NCBI GenBank assembly: GCA_035235625.1 | Contig: CP141145.1 | Coordinates: 41,334,668-41,398,667 of the forward strand | Length of the DNA: 64,000 bases | Direction of reading: 5' to 3' | Source of the DNA: Saururus chinensis | Taxonomy: Eukaryota > Streptophyta > Magnoliopsida > Piperales > Saururaceae | Shown here: positions 46,741 to 57,754 of the stretch, in pieces | Layout: every line of letters starts with the position of its first letter | How positions within the stretch are numbered: position 1 is the first letter of the stretch | The notes under the pieces: generated by a model | Database searches by the model: none | What the model was told of the DNA's origin: nothing | The model's input: the letters and a program-made list of their open reading frames with translations, nothing else | Program-made: the position numbers and the translations under genes

Positions 46741-47236
46741 CCTCTCCTTGTCTCGGGGCATTTCCTCCTTATACGGTTGCCAAATCAAAGAACAGACCTC
46801 TCCATCACGTAGAACATACTTGATTTAGTCAAGAACACCTCTTGGACTGACTAAATCGGAGTTGGGATGGCCAGAAACAGTGAAAACAAAGTTTGTCAGT
46901 ACGGGTAGAACCTTTCTTTGTCTTGGGGCGTTTCCTCTTCATACGATTGCCAACTCAGAAAACGGAACCCTCCACCACGTAGAACATACTCGATTTAGTC
47001 AAGAACGCCTCTTGGACCGACTAAATCGGAGTTGGGATGGCCAGAAACAGAGAAAATGAAGTTCATCGGTGCATGAAGATAACGGACATGACCTCCTCTT
47101 GTCTTGGGACGTTTCTTCATCATACGGTTTCCAACTCGAAGAACGGGCAGCTCCATTGCGTAGAGCATACTCGATTTAGTAGGAAACGGGTCTTGAACGG
47201 CCTTAATCGGCCTCAGAACGGTCAGAAACGGGGGTA
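46741..47236. repeat. 170-180 bp tandem repeat (three copies) in solo LTR
   Basis: Units begin at 46741, 46911 and 47092. Each carries 'cttgtcttggggcgtttcct', then 'cacgtagaacatactcga', then 'ggagttgggatggccagaaac'. A more degraded copy may precede them from about 46560. Confidence 0.85.
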
Positions 47237-47282
47237 GAGAAGTTCTGGTCGAAAAATGAGCTCAAATGGGGTTTATATAAGC

Positions 47283-47500
47283 CCCGGCGCGCCAAAAATC
47301 GCGGCGCGCCAAAAATTTAAACCGCGGCGCCGTGAAACTGCGGCGCCGCGCCGCACGAAAACGCGGCGCCGCCAGAAATGGCGGTGCCCGCCGTTTTTCC
47401 CTTGCCGTGCGCCCGAGGCGCGTCGCCCGCGCGTGACGCGCGCGGCGACTGCGCGCCGCGATCGCACGTGTCGCGCGCACGTCCGTCACGCGCGCCACGC
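47283..47500. repeat. GC-rich block with CGGCGCGCC palindromes
   Basis: Repeated GGCGCGCC and GCGGCGCCG motifs in about 200 bp of very high GC contrast with the AT-rich surroundings. It is rich in CG and CHG sites. The block lies late in the solo LTR and may belong to its promoter or R region, which is inferred. Confidence 0.7.
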
Positions 47501-47876
47501 ATTTCTTTTTATTTTCCTTTTTTTTTTAAAGGAAATCCTTCAAACGCGCATAACTTCCTACCCCGGATTCGGATTTGCGCGTTCTTTGTACCGTTGGACT
47601 CGTATCGAAGAGCCCTTCGATACTAACCCACTAAAAGCAGTAACTTGTACTCTTTCCATGTGGGTCCCACCTATAATGCACGTTTCTCAAATATCATAAC
47701 TTCCAGTCCCAACCTCCGTTTTGCCCATTCTTCGAATCGTTATGCTCGTTTCTTCGAGCACCACTCAAATACAGAGGTTTAAACCATTGAAAACCTCTAA
47801 AATTTATTCCAAAATTATCCAATTAAGCCTAACCCTTTAGGTTAGATGTAAACGAAAAACGAGTCGTTACAATATG

Positions 47877-50140
47877 GGCCGGTGTTTGCTGAGCCAACAG
47901 ACCTTCCGCCGGTGAGGGCTCATGACCACTCTATTCCCATTCTGCCCGGTGCCGCTTCCGCCAATGTACGCCCCTACCGTTATCCATACATTCAGAAGGC
48001 TGAGATTGAGTGCCTGGTAGTGGACATGCTTTCTTCAGGTATCATTCGGCCTAGCATGAGCTCTTTTTCTTCTCCAGTGTTGCTGGTCCGTAAGAAAGAT
48101 GGTACTTGGCGCTTCTGTGTGGATTATCGGGCGTTGAATGCAATTACAGTGAAGGCCAAGTATCCTATACCGGTGGTGGAGGAACTATTGGACAAGTTGG
48201 CTAGTGCTACAGTATTCAGTAAGCTTGACCTTCGTTTCGGTTACCATCAGATCCGAATGCAACCCACTGATGTGCATAAGATTGCCTTCCGTACTCATGA
48301 TGGTCATTTTGAGTTCTTGGTTATGCCATTCGGCCTCACAAACGCGCCCTCTACTTTTCAGAGCCTTATGAATGATCTCTTCAGGCCCTTCCTCCGCCGC
48401 TTTATCTTGCCATTCTTCGACGATATTCTGGTCTATAGCAAGTTGTGGGGCGACCATTTGGAACATCTCAGGTCTGTCTTTGATATCCTGCAAGCTAACT
48501 CATTGTTTCTTAAACGCTCGAAGTGTTCGTTTGGCAGTTCACAGGTTGAATACTTGGGTCATGTCATCTTTCATGACGGTGTGGCTACGGACCCCTCTAA
48601 GGTGACCGCCATGCTATCCGAGCCGGCCCCTACTTGTGCCCGGGCGCTACGGGGTTTCCTTGTCCTTACTGGCTATTACCGGCACTTTATCCACCGCTAT
48701 GGTGAGATTGCTCGACCGCTCACTCAGTTGTTACAGAAAGGTGCTTTTTGTTGGTCCGACACTGCCCAAGCCGCCTTTGAGGAGTTGAAATAGTCTATGG
48801 CGACCGCCCCTATTTTGATTCTGCCTGATTTCAGCCGCCCATTCGTGGTCGAGACCGATGCGTCAGATGCCGGCCTAGGGGCGGTACTACTTCAGGAGGA
48901 GCGTCCCATTGCCTACTTCAGTAAGGTTTTGGCTGGTCGTTCTCTGTCCCTCTCCGTCTACAAGAAAGAGATGCTCGCCATTGTCCTTGCGGTCGAGAAG
49001 TGGCACCCTTATTTGCTTGGTCGGCGGTTTCTCATTCGCACTGACCATCAGCCACTCAAGTATTTTCTCGAACAGCGGGTGTCCACACCCGAGCAACAGC
49101 GGTGGGTTAGTAAGCTCTTGGGTTATGACTATGAGGTCGTGTACAAGCGGGGATTGGACAACACTGTGGCTGATGCACTGTCTCGCCGCACCAACCCAAG
49201 TTCGTGTTTGGCTATTTCCAGCCCAGTTTATCCCCTTCTTGATGAATTACAGCAGGCTTATAAGGATGATTGCCCGACCTCCACTCTGATTGCGGGCCTT
49301 CAGGCCAACCCAGCAGCGCACCCTGGTTTTGCATGGAAGGATGACCTTCTCTTTTGGAAGGACTGTCTTTGGGTGCCAGCGGTGACAGACCTGCGCCAAT
49401 GTCTCATCGATCACTTCCATGCTTCTCCTTTGGCGGGCCATGAGGGTGCTCTTCGCACTTATAAACGGGTCAGTCAGAGCTTCTTGTGGAAGGGTGTACG
49501 TCGCACAGTGACTGATTTTGTGGCTGCTTGTGATGTCTGTCAGCGTGCCAAGTCCGCCACTACCTCACCGGCCGGGTTGCTCCAGCCCTTGCCCATTCCA
49601 GATCAGGTTTGGGATGATGTTTCCATGGACTTTGTTGAGGCCTTACCGTTGGTTCATGGCAAGTCGGTGATTATGGTGGTAGTCGATAGGCTATCTAAAT
49701 ATGCCCATTTTTGTGATCTGGGTCATCCCTACACAGCTAAGTCAGTGGCGGAACTTTATGTTCGGGAAGTGGCCAAGTTACATGGTATGCCTCGCACGAT
49801 GGTCTCTGATCGTGACCGGGTTTTCATCTCTCAGTTTTGGCGTGAATTTTTCACTCTCCAGGGCACTTCTCTCCACATGAGCACCGCCTGCCACCCCCAG
49901 ACTGATGGTCAGATAGAGGTCGTGAACCATTGTTTGGAGCAGTATTTGCGTTGCTTCGCTATGGATCAGCCCCGACGTTGGCTTCAGCTTCTTCCTTGGG
50001 CTGAGTGGTCTAATAACATCGCCTATCACACTCGTGCTGGGTTCACTCCTTTTCAAGTTTTGTATGGCAGGCCACCTCCTACTGTGCTATCCTATGTGCC
50101 TCAGTGGTCTTCCGTGGCAGAGGTCGACTACATGCTCTAG
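47877..50140 (+). pseudogene. Reverse transcriptase, RNase H and integrase of the Reina-type element
   Basis: The frame resumes with VFAEPTDLPPVRAHDHSI. Reverse transcriptase motifs are SPVLLVRKKDGTWRFCVDYR, FSKLDLRFGYHQI, MPFGLTNAPSTFQ and the catalytic FFDDILVYS near 48412 (YxDD box with Phe in the first position). RNase H has TDASDAGLGAVLL and DHQPLKYF. Integrase has the zinc-binding HFHASPLAGHEG...CDVCQRAK and a DDE core (MDFVEALP, VSDRDRVF, TDGQIEVVN). TAG stops occur at 48791-48793 and 50138-50140. These enzymes copy the RNA to DNA and insert it. This copy cannot make them in one piece. Confidence 0.9.
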
Positions 50141-50650
50141 ACTCGGGATGAGGTCCTTCTTCAGCTTAAAGAGAACCTGTTTGCCGCTCAAACCGAATGA
50201 AGCAGATTTATGACAGCCATCACACTGAGCGCGAGTTTGCCGTGGGGGACTTGGTTTATGTTTCAGTCCTTCCTCAGCGTCAGTCCTCCTTGTTCCAGCT
50301 TGAGCACTCTAAGCTTGCTCCACGGTTTCATGGGCCCTATGTTATCGAAGCGAGAGTGGGTTCGGTTGCTTATCGCCTCACTTTACCGGCGGGTTCATTG
50401 GTCCATCCGGTTTTTCATGTTTCCTGGCTGTGTCGTTGCATTGGTGACCCTACCCTGGCTATGGATGCTCCACCTCTTCCCTTGATGGGCCCTGCTTGAC
50501 AAGCGTTGTGTATGCCGTTCTGGTCGGATTATCACTGAGGTTTTAGTCTCTTGGCAGGGCCAACCACTTGAGGACGCTACGTGATTGTCTGAGGATGAAT
50601 TTTTTCTCTGGTATCCTTCGTGGTCGCCTTGAGGACAAGGCGTGTGCGGA
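50141..50650 (+). pseudogene. Integrase C-terminus and chromodomain-like tail
   Basis: After TAG 50138 the frame reads TRDEVLLQLKENLFAAQ, breaks by a base loss near 50190, then continues MKQIYDSHHTEREFAVGD with the GPY/F-like SKLAPRFHGPYVIEA. A further frameshift near 50495 and TGA 50582-50584 precede a chromodomain-like stretch (TEVLVSWQGQPLEDAT). Chromodomain tails guide chromoviruses to heterochromatin. Confidence 0.75.
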
Positions 50651-50662
50651 AGCATGGTGGAG

Positions 50663-50994
50663 TGTTGTGCACGGGTGCACTAGTGGATAGTATTTCCTTT
50701 ATTTTAATACTTTATTATGTCAGTAGGCTAGTTAGCAGTTGATTATTGTAATTTGGATTATTAGAAACTGGCGCACTAGTGGACCACGGGTGAACTGGGC
50801 CCACTAGTGACACAACTCCCAATGTGGGATGCGACTCCCAAAGTGGGGTGCGACTCCCCATAAAAGGGTCGTCTTCTTCCTCTGTTGGTATGTTATTGAA
50901 GTAATTCCAGAACTCATTTCCTTTTCTTCCAGCTTCTTTCCCTTTCCCTGCATAGAACTCCTGTGTACCAATTGTGCCTACACCGGGCACAACA
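50663..50994 (+). repeat. 3' LTR of Reina-type element
   Basis: A 332-bp copy of 43382-43713. A weak purine tract (AGCATGGTGGAG, 50651-50662) stands directly before it. Confidence 0.96.
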
Positions 50995-50999
50995 AAAAA

Positions 51000-51276
51000 T
51001 GGTGGAGAAGAAAAAAAAATATGATTTCCATTGGTTTATTTGCTCATAAAGTTGGCATTAACCCTTCCAATTGCAACTGCTACAGTTGAAAGAGTATTTT
51101 CTGCAATGAATATTGTGAAGAATAAGCTTTGTAATCGAATGGGAGATGAGTTGATGAGTGATTGTTTGATTACATATATTGAGAATGACATTTTCAAGAA
51201 AATTGATAATAAGAAGATCATCGAACGCTTCCAAAATATGATGCCTCGACGAGGGCAATTGTCATCTCAATGGTAA
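51000..51276 (+). pseudogene. hAT dimerisation domain of hAT element 2 transposase (C-terminal part)
   Basis: Beyond the retrotransposon the hAT protein resumes with VYLLIKLALTLPIATATVER and FSAMNIVKNKLCNRMGDELM, the hAT C-terminal dimerisation signature, ending at 51276. It is the continuation of the frame that stops at 43381. An indel in the A-tract at 51011-51019 puts it out of frame with the start. Oligomerisation through this domain is required for hAT transposition. Confidence 0.88.
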
Positions 51277-51695
51277 TATTATCTTTATTATTATATTTAT
51301 TTATTTATTTATTTATTTTTATTTGTGTATTCTTATTTTTCTTTGCATTAATGAGGTTTATACTAGTTAGGTTTTAAAATAAAATTAATCTTTTATTAAT
51401 ATTTGTCTTTTTGAGACAGGAAGCGTTTAATTTCTTGGGATTGAGATGTATGATTTATAAATATAAAAAATTATTGCAAATAAAGTTTACAAGGATGTCG
51501 ATTGGGTATGTATTTTACTCATATTAAATGCTTATTATATTTTGTTAATAATTTTTATAATTACTTATATTTTTTTATCTTAACTTTATATTTTACTTAA
51601 GTATTTCTTAATTATTAACTTTATTATTCTAATAAAAAAAATTAAGCTTTGTTAAATCATGACCCCCTTCACCAAAAATTCTAGGTCCGCCACTA

Positions 51696-51703
51696 GAGGT
51701 GAG
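51696..51703. repeat. Right target-site duplication of hAT element 2
   Basis: GAGGTGAG, identical to 39992-39999. Confidence 0.85.
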
Positions 51704-54230
51704 AGATGGTAGAGTCAAGCCAGGCGAGACAAACGGGAGGTTGGGAAGAAGCATTGATTTTAGGTATATTAAAATAGCTAAAACGTTGATTTTATAATCA
51801 ACAGCGGGATTGGCTTTTTAGTACAGGGATGACCATGTACCTAAGTATAGATTTTCTTTTCCCAAGATATTATAATGGCGAAAAGGATAACATGTAGCTC
51901 ACAAAGTTTATGTTTTAAGTGTGTTCATTATAGTTGTTGTTCTATTTGAAAACTACAAGCAGAATAGGGCCTGACAAACAACAAGGCAACCCTGAGCAAA
52001 TGCCATTTCTTGAAGAAACATGGGGAGGGAGAAGACGCTAATTTTAAAATGTGGGGGGCAAACATCTTGAGCTCAAAGCACACCTTGTCTCTGGCTCTAT
52101 CAATAACTACTTGTAGAGGTAATGCGAATTTTGATAGGAAAAAAATAGCCAACTCCGTGGCTATAAGTTCATCTTCATGATCTAACTGCCAAAGAGCTGC
52201 AATTCACTGAAATTGTAGCTCGTGCTAGACATCCTCATTTTGATAGGTCTTCTTGCCGCTCATTTTAGGTAAAAAGTTTATCTCATATCAATAGCTCTAT
52301 TTAAGTGTCCCTATGCTTAAAAATACCCTCTCAAAAGTTATTTTCTATTATCTAAGTTGTAAGTCTTGTTATTTAATAAAAGCTACTATTTTTTAAAATG
52401 AAACTATTGATATACAATGGAGAAAGTACACAAACGTAGAAAGCTCTTTGGATAGAGTGAGTCTTGGGTTGGATCTCGTGCTTGTTTATTTATTCACTTA
52501 GATGGTAGATTCAAAGTCACTTAAATTCGTCTTGACTGACTTCAATTACAATCTTAGTTGATTAAAAATGAATTCAGCTAGAATTCATGATTTTGGTTAT
52601 TTTTTCCTAAATCTAGTTGAATTTAAATAAATTAGGAGAGAATAATTTCGGCACAGACCACCCCTTATTTTTGCCTATCTACCCTGTCTACCCTACATAT
52701 ACATAGACGGTAGATATATGCTGACAATATTAATGGAGGTGGGGTGTTTAAAAGTTAAGAGAATCCTTTAATCTTGGTAAATTTGTTATTCAAACAAATT
52801 ACCACTAAATTATGATTGGCTTAGTCTAAAGTGCCTTAAAAAATACTCCTTCCGTCCTACCATAGCTATGAATACCAAATGGATAAGAGACTTAATGGTG
52901 GAACTGAGGGAATAATAATTAAGTGCAGCATGTGCCCGTTTCTGTCCTTTTTCTTTATTTGGTCACTCGGAAAGTGCGAGTTCACAAATCTTGTCAAAGC
53001 CAGAGCTTTGCTCCACGGTAAAAGAGCTGTCACCACCTCGTATGACATCGTTCAACCTTGTTGTAGCTGTCGGGCCCACCATTCACCACAGTAAGTAAAA
53101 AAAATTACCTCAGTAAGTCAAAAAAATCCTCCCCTCTCGAATCCAACGAGTTGACCCATTGACCATCATTGACCATGAATGAGCCTGGAAGTTCTTGCTT
53201 TTACCTTCAATTTTTTAGGTTGAAGAAGTTATAGTCTATTTAGCATCACATGGGGCCATGTGGGGCATGGTTTGATATTTGCGATGCCACATGCTGACCA
53301 ATATTTTTTTCCTGTAAATTAAGTCTTCTAGTTCCCAATGCGCTCACTTTGTTCCTGCCCGCAAATTGCAAAAATGCAAGCAGACTCCAATGTGGAGAAG
53401 ATGTAAATATAATAGCTGTAGTATGCATGGAGTGTATGCCATTGTAGTGGCCTTCGAAATCAAATAAACTGGTTGGTGTTCACATGCTACCCATGTGCGC
53501 TTTATGCTAGCCGAATCCATGCCTGACAATGCCACAACGTAAGTGTTTAGTTAATCTACCGGCGTGATTTTTAGTGGTGATTCTAGAAAGTTGAAAAACT
53601 GCTTGATAATATGCGATTATTGGCAATAATCGTGATGTTAAAATATGGATGGGTTCAACTCAAAGTTTTGTTATTTAACCTTAATCTATTGATCAAATTA
53701 ATAAAAGAGACTCGTTTATATAAGCTTGAACTCACACAAGCATGGGCTCACCTGAGATCATATGAGCCCGGACATTTTATACCATCGATTTTTTTATTAA
53801 ATAATGCATATAACTCAGAGGACAAATTGGTTTTTGCACCCTCTCGCAATTGGCTCTTAATTTAACAAGCAACCCATGATGCTATAGCTCACAGTGACAT
53901 ATGTGAGCTAACTTTTGTTACCAAAAAATTAGTCATCTTTTGAAGATAATCCACTTATTATTGGTTGAAGTCATATGTTCAATACTCATCATACACGCCA
54001 TATGGTTATGGCATATTTGAGCCTTATCTATTTGCATTCCAAGTCTAGTTAATACTCTCTTTGTTATACATTTATAGTTTTATTTTAAAAAAAATTATCG
54101 AATGGTGACATATACAGCTAAGAAGATGAAAAAAAAACTTTAATTTTGAGATGCTTTTTTTGAGTATTGAACCAAATAAAATTTATTCCATGTAAAAATA
54201 GTCTACAAATTTTCTTTTCATATGCATAAT
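51704..54230. other. Intergenic DNA with MITE remnants
   Basis: No gene is recognised. A degraded Stowaway-like element lies at about 52270-52428 ('tcatatcaatagctctattt' opposite 'aaactattgatatacaatgg'), and a lone terminus (actccttccgtccta) at 52845. Confidence 0.45.
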
Positions 54231-54795
54231 TAAGGTTGTAAATTGGGTCGGGTTGACTTTGATGATCTACATTTAAATTGGGTGGGGTCATTATTTATTA
54301 AACAGTTTGAAAATGCAAACCCTAACTCTACTTAAATTAGACCCAGTATGGGTAACACTATTTTGTTTCTTAATTAATTTTTTTAACTTAATATTTTATA
54401 CATTATCTTTGTATTGGCCAATTATTAAAAATTTAGATAAATTGTAACATTATAAATAGATGTCAAATTTTTTTTTATACTATTTGAAAAGTGAGAAGCA
54501 GAAAGAGTGCATTGCAACATTATAATACGCACGTCAAAAATCATAAAAACCTATAAAAATTAATATTTTTCTATTAAATAAAATAAAAATATAATTCTAA
54601 TAATTTCTTTATAATTTTTCCAAATTTATACAATTTCACCAAATTGTATAGGTTATGTTGGTACTTGACTCTATTTTTAAAATAGATAAAATTTTAAAAC
54701 CCTAATTCTTACACTATATTTATTTAAGTCGAGTTAGGTCAAGTATTAGTTAAATGGGTCTAAGTATTCAGGTCAGGTTAAATTTTCCAGCCTAA
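54231..54795 (+). mobile_element. Small non-autonomous element, copy B (hAT-MITE-like)
   Basis: The ends TAAGGTTGTAAATTGGGTCG and, on the other strand, TTAGGCTGGAAAATTTAACC form an imperfect inverted repeat with GGGTC-type subterminal repeats. The interior is a diverged inverted copy of 26277-26700. I see no coding frame and no clear target duplication. Confidence 0.55.
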
Positions 54796-57530
54796 TCATG
54801 GTTTGTCGTCTCAGAGGGATCTCGCCTCAGAATATTTACTGAGCAACGAGATCATGTAAAATATTATTTACCAAACTTTGGCGAGATTTAGCTAAGATAA
54901 CTGAGAACTAACAAGAGGCAATACCAGCAGTGTTGGGGCGAGGCTATGACCTGCAAGAGTGGAGAAGAATTGGTTTTTTCGAGCCACAGAAACACAGTAT
55001 TGGGAAGATCATGGTAGTCGATAGGCTATTAGTAATTCATAGCATAAATTTTGATTTTATATGAATTTTATGCTATTTTTGGATGATTTATAGAAGTAAT
55101 AATTTGTCACTAAATCAAAAGAAAAGAAAAATGCCCTCTTTTCGTATTAATTTGGTGGAATAATTTCTAAAATTTCACCATGAAAGGCAGCCTAGGGACT
55201 CAGAAACGGAATTTTTCTTATCTTTGGTTCTCTTGTTTTGTCCTTTCAAAATTTTTGTAAGTCGTCCCATGAGGAAGACGATAGTCAAGTTGAAGACGTC
55301 AATACAAACTTTAATGTAAAGTTTAATATATGAAGATGTCATATGTAAGACGTCAATACAAACTTTAATGTAAAGTTTAATATATGAAGACGTCATATGT
55401 TAAACTTTAATGTAAACAAATGAGTTTAATGTATGAAGAAGTCATATACGAAATAATGTGAAGTTTGATTGAGATACAACATTAACATGTGACAGCTTAT
55501 GAAAGTTAACAATAAAAAAAATGTATGCAATGAAATGGGTTACTGTATCGATTGAAATGGGTCATCATGTTATTTTTTTATTAGCCTTATATACATGCAA
55601 AATGACCTATTTATATATATATAATTATTTTATTATTCTAAATTTTGACCTTAATGTTTATTTAAGGTGTATTTGGACTAATGTCCTTGTCAATGTATGT
55701 GCATCATATAAATTTATAGATTATATTAATAAGACCTACATTGTAGAATTAATGTGCAATATCTAATAGATGTGTCGCTCAAAATTGTTTTGACACACAT
55801 GCCTATATATTTAGTTCAATTATGCGTGGCTAATGGTTCTAAGCACTCTATGTCTATATAAATAAATAAATAAAATGAGTTATTTTATATGTTTGATTTA
55901 TGTATTTTTATTATTTATTTTGCTTCCATTTATGCGTTATGAAATGAGTATAAATAAATTTATATTCAGAATGTTTATTTATGCATATACAAATACACAC
56001 ACACACATACTCTACTTGATTCAATTCTTAGTCTTATATCACTAGGTTTACTAATTTTTAGGTCTTGTATCTAAATAAGTTTTAATTTTTCTAAATAAAC
56101 AGTATCTCTATTCACTATCATTTTATAACATCTATAAATATAATATTTTCTTACTTACTTTACTAAATTTTTAGTATATTTATTTAAGTTTATAATTATT
56201 TAATATTTGTATCAATATTTGTTAATGATAATATATACTTACATTGATAAATATATTTACTATTTTTTTTATGATCATATGGATGCTTGTTATTATTTTA
56301 CATAACCTCTTGGAGATCCAAGATCTCATCTCTTGAGCATACCGAGGAGACCGAAATCGAGACGGCGAACCAAGAGCCTGATGCATAATGTTACTAGCAA
56401 CACATCAATATGAAGTTCCGTCTGACGTGCTATTGCCTCTTGTAACCCGTCATACCTTTCAGGCACTTCCACCTCATTAGCGCTCTCTCTTCTTCTCCGT
56501 TGCATCGTTTGGTCGTCGGATATGGACCTTCTCACACGATTTTGAAGAGGTGACTTGTGCCAGCTCTTATTCCTCACCGTTGCAGCATTGCTCAATGTTT
56601 GACGCTTCTAAGCAAAATAGCAAATGCTACAACCATCATCAAGCTATTCTATTCTCTTGAGTTTGACAACGGTAACAGTAGCACAAGTCATTCTTTTCTC
56701 TTTGTGACCATTCTCCTACTGAATTCTGATATGGAAAACATGTCAATGAAAAAAAATCAATTTGATGTCACATTAATAGATGTCAGGCTAGTTTTGGACA
56801 TTAATAGAACGTGGACAAATGTCTTGCTAATCATCTTATTATTCGCGTAATCTGCATTAATTGACAAGGAGTTAGGTTAAGCATTAGTCAATATACAACC
56901 AGTTGGTTGTCCACGTAAATGAGTTAGATATTCTTACATAGAACATAGAATCCAACAAACAAATTGAAGCTTGACCGTTGACAGGCGAGGCATGTGTAAG
57001 GGAATCTAGTATTGAACATTGGACATCACTTGCTAACCTTGTCATTAATTAACATCAATATGTATTTAAACGAGTTGCTTCTATTCTTGCCTCTTCGCCA
57101 CAAGGGGTCATGGTTGTAGAAGAACCTGACCGGTCAAACCATCCAACCACCGTCGAAAACCGAGGGATGCTTAATGCCACCGTCCCCATTAAGTACGGCA
57201 ACATGGGATGAAGAATTAAAATAAATTAAAATTAGTTTATCTTAATTTTTAAATTTAAATAAATAAAAAAAATTAATTAAAAATAAAAAAAATTATATTC
57301 CTTATTATTAAATATTTTAAAATAAATCAAGTTCATTTTTAAAAATTAAATTGAGTTATTAATTTAAGACTGAGTGAATTTTACTTTCTTAATAACGCCC
57401 AAAAAAAATCAAAGTATTTAATAGTGAACGCTTGGCTTCTTACCCTAGTAAAGGATAACTAACCTGCTCCTTAAAAAAGTTTATTTTATTATTTTAATTA
57501 GTCTCTCACCCTTGTATGTCCAAGTAGTTC
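54796..57530. other. AT-rich intergenic DNA
   Basis: No gene is recognised. It contains the 54-bp tandem repeat at 55293-55400 and a short (AC)n run near 55998. Frames are short and AT-rich. Confidence 0.45.
55293..55400. repeat. 54-bp tandem duplication
   Basis: Two near-identical units start 'aagacgtcaatacaaacttt' (55293 and 55347) and end with 'gaagacgtcatatgt'. A partial third follows at about 55401. Confidence 0.85.
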
Positions 57531-57532
57531 TA

Positions 57533-57660
57533 TTTTGACGTGAAGATACTCACGTCAAATACTACTTCATCTCTCCTGTACTGTACCATTGATGAGTAGA
57601 GCTCACACTATGGGAGAGATGAAGTAACGTTTTAACGTGAAAATCTTCACGTCAAAAAAG
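57533..57660. mobile_element. 128-bp TA-flanked hairpin MITE
   Basis: The left arm 'ttttgacgtgaagatactcac' with 'ttcatctctcc' pairs with the right arm 'gggagagatgaa' and 'gtgaaaatcttcacgtcaaaa'. TA stands on both sides (57531-57532 and 57661-57662). The arms span most of the element, so its RNA would fold into a miRNA-precursor-like hairpin. Confidence 0.65.
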
Positions 57661-57754
57661 TATTTTTCTATATGTCCCATTAATTCCTTAGTCATCTCAT
57701 GTGATTGTATTTTTCTATATGTCCCATTAATTCCTTAGTCATCTCATGTGATTG
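57661..57754. repeat. Perfect 47-bp tandem duplication
   Basis: 57661-57707 and 57708-57754 are identical, so the duplication is young. It begins with the TA that flanks the hairpin MITE. Confidence 0.95.

Larger units (their letters stand above)
45574..47871 (+). mobile_element. 2.3-kb solo LTR nested in the Reina-type element
   Basis: The ends TGTGACGAC and GTCGTTACA are inverted repeats with one mismatch and have LTR-like TG...CA borders, flanked by GTATG/ATATG. It splits the Reina polyprotein between protease and reverse transcriptase, and the retroviral reading frame resumes at 47877. There is no primer site or internal gene, so it is a solo LTR left by recombination. Inside are a 20-bp array, a 170-180 bp array and a block of CGGCGCGCC-type palindromes (47283-47500). 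Frames inside are repeat translations. Confidence 0.85.
43382..50994 (+). mobile_element. Reina-type Ty3/Gypsy chromovirus inserted in hAT element 2
   Basis: The identical-length LTRs are followed by a tRNA-iMet primer site. Then come gag, protease, reverse transcriptase, RNase H, integrase and a chromodomain-like tail in the Ty3/Gypsy order. Without its own 2.3-kb insertion the element is about 5.3 kb, and short LTRs with this size fit the Reina clade. The flanking bases are GAAAA (43377-43381) and AAAAA (50995-50999), a target duplication with one mismatch. It splits the hAT transposase between its core and its dimerisation domain. The frames hold several TAG stops and at least two frameshifts, so the copy is dead. 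Confidence 0.93.
40000..51695 (+). mobile_element. hAT element 2 with ZMYM1-like transposase, host of a nested retrotransposon
   Basis: The left terminus is CAGGGGCAGATGTAC. The right terminus on the other strand is TAGTGGCGGACCTAGAAT. The imperfect terminal repeat, the 8-bp duplication GAGGTGAG and an internal gene with a hAT dimerisation domain identify a hAT-superfamily element. Removing the 7.6-kb insertion leaves about 4.1 kb. The left 1.3 kb (40001-41289) is AT-rich and non-coding. The frame carries five stops and the insertion, so it is inactive. Confidence 0.85.

Noticed and set aside
47256..47699. Arg/Ala-rich frames in the GC-rich block
   Set aside because: All frames are open because of GC-rich palindromes (GGCGCGCC) inside a non-coding solo LTR. 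There is no protein family match.
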